From DATHWB01 sp041744795 (GTDB taxonomy: Bacteria; Actinomycetota; Acidimicrobiia; Spongiisociales; ZC4RG35), in the NCBI GenBank assembly GCA_041744795.1, contig JBGTKD010000192.1, forward strand, positions 19,383 through 83,382: 64,000 nucleotides of DNA, in the 5' to 3' direction. Positions 58,965-64,000 of this stretch are shown here, piece by piece. Below the pieces are notes generated by a model. The model was not told the origin of the DNA. It did no database searches and saw only the letters and a list, made by a program, of their open reading frames with translations. Made by a program: the position numbers and the translations under genes. The stretch's first letter is position 1. Each line of letters begins with the position of its first letter.

Positions 58965-59679
58965 CTCCTGTCCGGTAGTGGTAGCGGTAGACCTCGGTGA
59001 AGCCGAGGGCTGAGTACATGGAGATAGCTTGGCTGTTGATGGCGACGACCTGCAGGTAAGCCCACTCTGCTCCCCGGCGGGCCGCCCAGGCGAGAGTCGC
59101 CGACGTCAGCTCGCGACCGTGACCGCTCCTCCGTTGCCCAGGATCAACGATCAGGTTGAACAACCCGACCCAGGTGCTATCCCGTACTGCGACGCCGATT
59201 GCGGCCGGGCTCGAGAAGGCGGCCATGTCGAGGGTTTGTGCGCCGAGCGACTCGCCAAGTTCCAGTCGGCGCATCTCGTCGTGCCCGCCCCACTCCACAT
59301 ACCGATCCAGCCACGTCGGTCCCGCGGCACTGGCGACCGCGACATTCCCAGATGTCGCCCCGCCGACTGGTCCAGTCATCACGACTACTTCGGTGGACCC
59401 TTCGTAGCCTCGTGATTCGAGCCGGTCGTCGAGGTGTCTGTCCAGCTCCGTCAGCCGGAACCGAGTGGGCCTTGTCCTCGTGTCGTATCGCCTCTCGACC
59501 GCCTCGATTCGTTCGAACATGCTCCGTCGGGGGCTTTCGCCGAAGGTCGAACAGGAGTTGAGCCGCATCAGAGATCCCCGTCCGAGAGCCACAAGCCAGT
59601 CTCCGAGCTGGACGGTCTCGGCAGGTGGAAGGGCGCGAACCGAGCAACGCTCGAGTTCGAGAATCAGCTCCCTGTCCAT
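58957..59679 (-). CDS. GNAT-family N-acetyltransferase
   Basis: A 240-residue protein. The C-terminal half (about 150-240) is a GNAT domain with VDPGQRRSGHGRELTSAT for acetyl-CoA binding and AINSQAISMYSALGFTEVYRYHYR at the end, as in RimI-like and mycothiol-synthase-like enzymes. The N-terminal half (about 30-140) is a second, weaker domain. The start overlaps the FAD enzyme stop by 16 bp, so they are probably co-transcribed. Substrate unknown. Confidence 0.82.
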   Translation of the reverse strand: MDRELILELERCSVRALPPAETVQLGDWLVALGRGSLMRLNSCSTFGESPRRSMFERIEAVERRYDTRTRPTRFRLTELDRHLDDRLESRGYEGSTEVVVMTGPVGGATSGNVAVASAAGPTWLDRYVEWGGHDEMRRLELGESLGAQTLDMAAFSSPAAIGVAVRDSTWVGLFNLIVDPGQRRSGHGRELTSATLAWAARRGAEWAYLQVVAINSQAISMYSALGFTEVYRYHYRTGVR

Positions 59680-61085
59680 GCCAGCGCCGATTGGGCGGCG
59701 AGATGTCCGCTCATGCCGTGTGTTCCCGCCCCGGGAGGTGTCGATGAGGAACAGATGAAGACGCCGGGAAGGGGAGTGGCGTACGGGTCCCTTTGGGGAA
59801 AAGGACGAAAAACAAGTTGGCGGAAAGTGTGGGCTCCGCCAGCGATGTCGCCGCCGACGTTGTTCGGGTTGTGTGCCTCCAGGCCGGCGGGGTTGGTGAC
59901 GTGAATGGCTTTCATCTTCGACTCGAAGCCGGGTGCGTGTTCCTCGATGCGGCTGATGATGTGCTGGGTCCAGTCCTTGCGCGAGCGATTGGGTACGTGG
60001 GCGTAGGCCCAAACGGTCTCGAGTCCTTCCGGTGCCCTGGTCGGGTCGAATCGGGAAGGCTGAGCCACGAGGATGAATGGGCGGTCGGGTTCTCTACCGG
60101 CGAATGATTCTGTCTCCGCCCGATTGATATCGGCCAGGGTGCCGTCGAGATGGACTGTCCCTGTCTTGGTGAGCAGCGGGTCTATCCACGGGATGGGCCC
60201 GTCGGTGACGACATCGATCTTGAAGGCCGCCGGCCCCCTTACGAAACCAGATGCCTTGCGCAGGTATCCGTCCGGGAGAGTGTCGCCAGCGAGGCGAGCG
60301 AACTGATTGGGAGAGATGTCGAGCAAAGTCAAGCGGCTAGGCGGAAGCTCCTTTAGCGACGTGACCTCGACCCCGGTGCGGATCTCGACACCTCGACTCT
60401 CGACATATGAGCCGAGGGCGGCCGCCAGAAAACTGCTTCCGCCACGCGCCATGGGCCAGCCGGTCAGGTGGGCAGTGGCCATCAGGAACCAACCAAATGA
60501 CGATGTGAACGGCTTGGTCAAGGGGAGAAAGGCGTGGGCGGCACATCCAGCAAAGAGCGCCTGTATCTCTTCGGACTTGAAACGGCGGGCGGCAATGGTC
60601 GCAGGCAACACAGCGTTGATCCCGAAGCGTCCGAGGGCTATCGGGTGTCGCGGTATCTGAACCAGGGGTCCGAGGACGGCGTCGGCCAACTTGGGCCAGT
60701 CTTCGATCATCCGGGACATGAATCGCCCGTAGGACTTTCCGTCTTCACCCATCGCGTCGATCGCCTGGTCGAGGTCCCGATAGAGCGGCTGGGAACTCCC
60801 CGGCTCCATGGCGTGGGCAACCGGGATATCGGGTATGACCCACTCCAGGCCGTGGTCGGAGAGAGGCAGCGTGCGTAGATAGGGCGAGAGGACGGCCATC
60901 GGATGGGCCGTCGAACAGATGTCGTGTCGCACCCCGGGCAGCGTCAACTCCATTGTGCGAACTCCGCCTCCGATTTCTTCTGCCCGTTCGAGAAGTAGGA
61001 CTGACCGCCCAGCATCGGCGAGAGTGGCGGCGGCGGCCAGGCCATTGGGCCCGGCGCCGACGATGACTGCGTCGTAGCGTTCCAT
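59664..61085 (-). CDS. FAD-dependent oxidoreductase, phytoene desaturase-like
   Basis: A 473-residue protein with an N-terminal dinucleotide fold VIVGAGPNGLAAAATLADAG, the ERAEEIGGGVRT segment and a C-terminal FAD-contact region around PPGAGTHGMSGHLAAQ. It resembles carotenoid desaturase/isomerase and pyridine nucleotide-disulphide relatives (CrtI-like), but no carotenoid cluster is present. The ATG at 61085 has a GGAGGG site. It is divergent from a regulator gene whose operators lie between them. Confidence 0.85.
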   Translation of the reverse strand: MERYDAVIVGAGPNGLAAAATLADAGRSVLLLERAEEIGGGVRTMELTLPGVRHDICSTAHPMAVLSPYLRTLPLSDHGLEWVIPDIPVAHAMEPGSSQPLYRDLDQAIDAMGEDGKSYGRFMSRMIEDWPKLADAVLGPLVQIPRHPIALGRFGINAVLPATIAARRFKSEEIQALFAGCAAHAFLPLTKPFTSSFGWFLMATAHLTGWPMARGGSSFLAAALGSYVESRGVEIRTGVEVTSLKELPPSRLTLLDISPNQFARLAGDTLPDGYLRKASGFVRGPAAFKIDVVTDGPIPWIDPLLTKTGTVHLDGTLADINRAETESFAGREPDRPFILVAQPSRFDPTRAPEGLETVWAYAHVPNRSRKDWTQHIISRIEEHAPGFESKMKAIHVTNPAGLEAHNPNNVGGDIAGGAHTFRQLVFRPFPQRDPYATPLPGVFICSSSTPPGAGTHGMSGHLAAQSALAWTGS

Positions 61086-61134
61086 TGCCCTCCATTGTTG
61101 TCTCTCCGAAGACGTGTTCGGCTCCTTCGATCTT

Positions 61135-61152
61135 GTTCGATGGTTATCGAAC
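61135..61152. promoter_or_regulatory. Operator 1, GTTCGAT palindrome
   Basis: GTTCGATGGTTATCGAAC is an 18-bp palindrome with perfect 7-bp arms, upstream of the regulator promoter -35 box. It matches operator 2 at 61206-61223 at the arms and spacing, and lies between the FAD enzyme start and the regulator promoter. Confidence 0.7.
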
Positions 61153-61169
61153 GGCTTGACGGTTTGATA

Positions 61170-61198
61170 TTGACAAGAGTCGCAGAGTGCGAGATACT
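61170..61198 (+). promoter_or_regulatory. Sigma-70-type promoter of the ArsR-like regulator
   Basis: TTGACA (61170-61175) and GATACT (61193-61198) are separated by 17 bp, an excellent match to housekeeping promoters. Transcription should start near 61205, directly before operator 2. Confidence 0.7.
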
Positions 61199-61205
61199 TA
61201 ATGCA

Positions 61206-61223
61206 GTTCGATAGATGTCGAAC
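61206..61223. promoter_or_regulatory. Operator 2, GTTCGAT palindrome at the transcription start
   Basis: GTTCGATAGATGTCGAAC shares the GTTCGA...TCGAAC arms of operator 1. It begins at the predicted transcription start and covers the ATG at 61215, which argues for translation from the ATG at 61248. Confidence 0.7.
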
Positions 61224-61247
61224 GATGCTGAAACTCTCGGAGATGAC

Positions 61248-62354
61248 ATGGGTTCCGACAACAGACTGCGTATCGATGCCGACCACCGCTCGCGTTTCGA
61301 GGTGGTCGCTCGCCCCGAATCGGTTTTCGACGCCATGCTGGCCATCTGGTCGGCTTTCGGAGGCGACGACATGGCCAACGAACACGAAGTCGGCAAAAAG
61401 TTCTTCTCCAACTTCCGATCTGCGGTGCCAGCCGAGACCGTCGCTGAAATGGAGAGTTCAGGACTCGACGACGGATCGATCTGGGCAACCCTCCTGACAT
61501 ACCTCGCTACCCGTGCGCCGCTCGGCGACAACGAGTCAGTACTCGCTTGGCTTGAGAGCACAGACGAAGACATCGCGGGTGAGATTCTGTGCGAACTCGC
61601 CTGGTCCGCTGATGCCGAAGAACTAAAAGCCGCTCTCGAGACGCGGGAACCTAAGGCGATCGAAGCCGTGCTCCCTGCGGTAAAGGAGCGTGCCAGGGGC
61701 TGTGTGGGCTCGGCGCTCGTTGTTCCGGTCGACGAGATGGGCTCGACGCTCGCCCGCATCCTCCGAAGCGTCTTGGAGACTGCCTACGCCCCCTATGTAG
61801 AAGGGTGGGGGGCGGCCATCGAAGCCTCCGCCGAAGCGACCCGACTTCTAGCTCCCAGTCTCGACCCCCACGATCTCATCGAGCGCACCACCAACGGTTT
61901 GGCCTATCAGATTCCGCTGGGATCACAGCGCCTCGTCATGATTCCGACGGTCACGCTGCGTCCCTGGACTCTGGTCACAGACTTCGGTGATGCGGTCGTC
62001 GTGGCCTATGCCGTGGCTGACGAGCATCTGGATCACGACTCGGACGCCGCTCCGGGATGGCTGGTGAGGTTCCACAAAGCCCTCGGGGATGAGAAGCGAC
62101 TGCGGATTCTGCGCGAAGTGGGCGCGGGCGGCGCCACGCTCGGTCAGCTCACCGAACTTCTCGGACTTGCCAAGTCGACGGTCTTCCACCACATGGGGAT
62201 CCTCCGAGCTGCCGGTGTCGTCAGAGTCGTTTTCGGGCAGGGCGAAGACGGAATGAACACCTACCACCTGCGCCACGAAGCGTTCGGCGATGCCGACGTC
62301 CAAATACAGAAGTACCTCGAAGTGAACATCTCAGAACAAGGAACGCGCTCATGA
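61248..62354 (+). CDS. ArsR-type transcriptional regulator with DUF5937-like N-terminus
   Basis: A 368-residue regulator. The C-terminal part (about 265-350) is an ArsR winged helix with LGDEKRLRILREV and LGLAKSTVFHHMGILRAAGVV. The N-terminal 250 residues are a helical region like the DUF5937-type extensions seen in actinobacterial ArsR relatives, probably binding a ligand; no metal-binding cysteine pair is visible. The ATG at 61248 with an upstream GGAG is preferred to the ATG at 61215, which operator 2 covers. It probably represses itself and the divergent FAD enzyme. Confidence 0.85.
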   Translation: MGSDNRLRIDADHRSRFEVVARPESVFDAMLAIWSAFGGDDMANEHEVGKKFFSNFRSAVPAETVAEMESSGLDDGSIWATLLTYLATRAPLGDNESVLAWLESTDEDIAGEILCELAWSADAEELKAALETREPKAIEAVLPAVKERARGCVGSALVVPVDEMGSTLARILRSVLETAYAPYVEGWGAAIEASAEATRLLAPSLDPHDLIERTTNGLAYQIPLGSQRLVMIPTVTLRPWTLVTDFGDAVVVAYAVADEHLDHDSDAAPGWLVRFHKALGDEKRLRILREVGAGGATLGQLTELLGLAKSTVFHHMGILRAAGVVRVVFGQGEDGMNTYHLRHEAFGDADVQIQKYLEVNISEQGTRS

Positions 62355-62548
62355 ACCAGTACTACGAAGGCTACGTGCGGGCTCGGCGCTCGCTCGATTT
62401 CCACGCTCGAACAATTGACCACACCCTGACCGACGAGATCGTCGTCCGTCAGCCGATGCGATTTCGGGTGGGGCTTTCACTCGTTTCTCTCGGAAACCAA
62501 CTGATGGGTAACCCCACAAACGGTTCCGGGATCCGACGAGCCGCTTGA
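62351..62548 (+). CDS. Small protein coupled to the ArsR-type regulator
   Basis: A 65-residue basic protein (MNQYYEGYVRARRSLDFHAR at the start) with no recognised family. The ATG overlaps the regulator stop (ATGA), so it is co-translated. It could be a partner or a minor product of the regulator operon. A terminator follows. Confidence 0.55.
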   Translation: MNQYYEGYVRARRSLDFHARTIDHTLTDEIVVRQPMRFRVGLSLVSLGNQLMGNPTNGSGIRRAA

Positions 62549-62607
62549 AGGTCCTCCGGAACGGGAATCACCCCAGGGTCCTCCTCCCACCTACGTTCCC
62601 GACGAAA

Positions 62608-62637
62608 GAGCCCCGACCGGCCAGGTCGGGGTTCTTC
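62608..62637 (+). terminator. Intrinsic terminator after the regulator operon
   Basis: CCCCGACC (62611-62618) and GGTCGGGG (62624-62631) form a strong 8-bp stem with a 5-nt loop, extended by G-U and A-U pairs, followed by TTCTT. It ends the ArsR-like regulator operon and precedes a convergent small gene. Confidence 0.8.
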
Positions 62638-62642
62638 GCGTG

Positions 62643-62810
62643 TCAGGCCTCTTCTTCCATGATCACATCGAAGCGCTCGTTGCAATCCGCACACCGGTAG
62701 GCAAAGGCGGTACCGGGCTCGGGGTCCGGATCGCCTTCAGGGGGAAGGAAAGTCAAGAGCCAAGCCTCGCCCAGACAGTCGACGCAGCGGATCTTGTCCG
62801 GAGGTCTCAT
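62643..62810 (-). CDS. 55-residue zinc-ribbon protein
   Basis: A 55-residue protein with two cysteine pairs, KIRCVDC near residue 8 and YRCADC near residue 40, the spacing of a small zinc ribbon, and an acidic tail. The family is common in actinobacteria but unnamed. A TAGGTT box lies 7 nt before the ATG, again leaderless, which supports the gene. Confidence 0.7.
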   Translation of the reverse strand: MRPPDKIRCVDCLGEAWLLTFLPPEGDPDPEPGTAFAYRCADCNERFDVIMEEEA

Positions 62811-62842
62811 GCCAGAGAACCTACCTCGTGCGCCAGGCTTAG

Positions 62843-63871
62843 TCAGCCGATCGCTTGACCGGTGGAACGAAGGTCAACACAGGCTTGAGTCACACGAGCG
62901 GTCATCGACGCCTCCGCCTTCTTCATGTACGACCGGGGGTCGTAAATCTTTTTGTCGCCCACCTCGCCGTCGACCTTCAAAACCCCCGAATAGTTGCTGA
63001 GCATGTGATCGGCGATTGGGCGGGTAAACGCATATTGACAGTCGGTATCGATGTTCATCTTGACGACGCCGTAACCGAGGGTCTCGTGGACCTCGGCGAG
63101 TGTCGAACCGCTTCCCCCGTGGAATACCAGGAAATGCCTGCCGTCCGGTCCGAATCTGTCCTCCATTGCGGCCTGTCCGTCACGAAGAATGGTGGGACGG
63201 AGTTGGACGGCGCCGGGTTTATACACGCCGTGGACGTTCCCGAACACAGCCGCCAGCAGGTACCTGCCGCGCTCCCCGGTACCGAGCACCTCGGCGGTCC
63301 GCACCATGTCGGTCGGCGAGGTGTACAGCTTTTCCCGGTCGATGTCCTCGTTATCGATGGCGTCTTCGACTCCGCCCACGATGCCGATCTCCAGTTCGAG
63401 AATGATGTCGACGTCTGCGCACTCGTCGAGAAGTTCCGACGCCAGAGCGAGGTTCTCCTCCAGGGGAAGTTCGGAGGCATCCAGCATGTGGCTCTGGAAC
63501 AGTGGGGCGAGCCCTTTGCTGCGACGCTCCCGGGACATCGCCAAAAGGGGACGGATGTAGGAGTCAACCTTCTCCGGCTGACAATGATCGGTGTGGAGCG
63601 CGATGTTCACCGGATAGGCGGCGGCAGCCACCCCAGCGAACTCCGCCAACGCAGCTGCTCCCAGCGGCATATCCTTGTTGCGCAGCCCAGAGAGAAACTC
63701 CGCACCCCCGGTAGAGACCTGAACGATCCCATCCGATTCGGCTTCGGCGAATCCAGCGAGAGCTGCGTGCAACGTCTCACTCGACGTGACATTGATCGCC
63801 GGAAACGCAAACTCTCCGACCCGCGCAGCATCAAGCATCGCACGATATTTCTCAGGCGTAGCGATCGGCAT
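62843..63871 (-). CDS. fba: Fructose-bisphosphate aldolase, class II
   Basis: A 342-residue zinc-dependent aldolase. FAFPAINVTSSETLHAA at the start, ALHTDHC with the zinc histidine and catalytic aspartate, GIVGGVED, VFGNVHGVYKPGAV and VFHGGSGST with the phosphate site are family markers. It cleaves fructose-1,6-bisphosphate to DHAP and glyceraldehyde-3-phosphate in glycolysis. DHAP from the nucleoside island would feed into this pathway. A GGGAG site precedes the ATG. Confidence 0.96.
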   Translation of the reverse strand: MPIATPEKYRAMLDAARVGEFAFPAINVTSSETLHAALAGFAEAESDGIVQVSTGGAEFLSGLRNKDMPLGAAALAEFAGVAAAAYPVNIALHTDHCQPEKVDSYIRPLLAMSRERRSKGLAPLFQSHMLDASELPLEENLALASELLDECADVDIILELEIGIVGGVEDAIDNEDIDREKLYTSPTDMVRTAEVLGTGERGRYLLAAVFGNVHGVYKPGAVQLRPTILRDGQAAMEDRFGPDGRHFLVFHGGSGSTLAEVHETLGYGVVKMNIDTDCQYAFTRPIADHMLSNYSGVLKVDGEVGDKKIYDPRSYMKKAEASMTARVTQACVDLRSTGQAIG

Positions 63872-63905
63872 AAGAGCAGCTCCCTCGTAAACCCAACACC
63901 CTAGT

Positions 63906-64000
63906 CTGTCCCCCCTCGACCGAGCGCTGCGAGGGAGTCTGGGGGGCCCGCACAGCCGAAGGCTGGGCGAGGTGGGCGGTGGCGTAGTTTGTCCCCCCTC
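63906..64000 (+). repeat. Intergenic repeat shared with the lgt upstream region
   Basis: CTGTCCCCCCTCGACCGAGC (63906-63925) is the reverse complement of a block at 32526-32547, and GCACAGCCGAAGGCTG matches the AGCCTTCGGCTGTGC block there. The motif GTCCCCCCTC recurs at the window edge (63991-64000). Probably a REP-like intergenic family. The region 63872-64000 holds no gene. Confidence 0.7.

Noticed and set aside
62549..62640. TGA readthrough of the small gene at 62351 as a second selenoprotein.
   Set aside because: The downstream frame lacks redox motifs, runs into an intrinsic terminator and has no SECIS-like hairpin after the TGA.

Overview
The window is a high-GC, densely coded chromosome segment with about 63 protein genes, ATGA-type overlaps inside most operons, and no rRNA, tRNA, prophage or CRISPR array that I can see. 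The gene set points to an uncultured or poorly described actinobacterium, probably near the Acidimicrobiia: F420-type luciferase-like and PPOX proteins, a caa3-type oxidase operon with a cytochrome c-fused subunit II, CtaG, a PNP/BMP nucleoside system, and many apparently leaderless genes with a TANNNT box 6-9 nt before the start codon. The lineage is an inference from gene content only.

Layout. 0-7.9 kb: mgtE, greA, a selenocysteine-containing selD whose catalytic Sec is an in-frame TGA followed by a SECIS-like hairpin, a thioredoxin-like [2Fe-2S] ferredoxin, an alpha/beta hydrolase, a cupredoxin-like lipoprotein with a polytopic membrane protein, and a second membrane protein. 7.9-21.3 kb: a nucleoside/methylthioadenosine-type import and catabolism island. 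Two divergent operons (deaminase to purine nucleoside phosphorylase on the minus strand; mtnA-like isomerase, BMP lipoprotein, ABC ATPase and two permeases on the plus strand) flank a GntR/HutC regulator. Both carry the same 19-bp operator-leader sequence (palindrome TTGTCWGACAA). The proposed route is nucleoside import, deamination, phosphorolysis to a ribose-1-phosphate, isomerisation to a ribulose-1-phosphate, then cleavage by an aldolase fused to a dehydrogenase, giving DHAP and an oxidised C2 product. The island is bracketed by copies of a ~50-bp direct repeat, and a third copy lies beyond an adjacent dimethylargininase gene.

22.2-30.3 kb: a small leaderless toxin-antitoxin-like pair with an operator palindrome, then the cytochrome oxidase operon ctaC-D-E-F-G (minus), a thioredoxin-fold lipoprotein, a hydrolase, and divergent ctaB. 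30.4-33.4 kb: an ECF sigma factor with its membrane partner and an autoregulatory GGAAC-N17-CGTC promoter, a repeat-rich intergenic stretch, and an Lgt-family gene. 33.5-39.3 kb: flavoprotein, glyoxalase-like protein, HrpB helicase, and an odd spacer carrying a diverged remnant of another hrpB 3' end, followed by small membrane and thioesterase-like genes. 39.3-48.4 kb: a large cyclase/ATPase signalling protein, DUF885 peptidase, MFS exporter, F420-type oxidoreductase, alcohol dehydrogenase, and PPOX protein. 48.4-52.1 kb: a heterodimeric ABC exporter with one degenerate ATP site. 52.2-64 kb: YbdK-like ligase, Tag glycosylase, membrane-anchored sulfite-oxidase-like enzyme, sulfurtransferase, DUF2905 protein, 5'-3' exonuclease, GNAT enzyme, a carotenoid-desaturase-like FAD enzyme divergent from an ArsR-type regulator with two 18-bp operators, a zinc-ribbon protein, and class II fructose-bisphosphate aldolase.

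The strongest candidates for something new are the two-operon nucleoside catabolism regulon and its flanking repeats, the selenoprotein SelD with its start-codon hairpin, and the pervasive leaderless architecture, including a pair of divergent genes whose 5' ends overlap.
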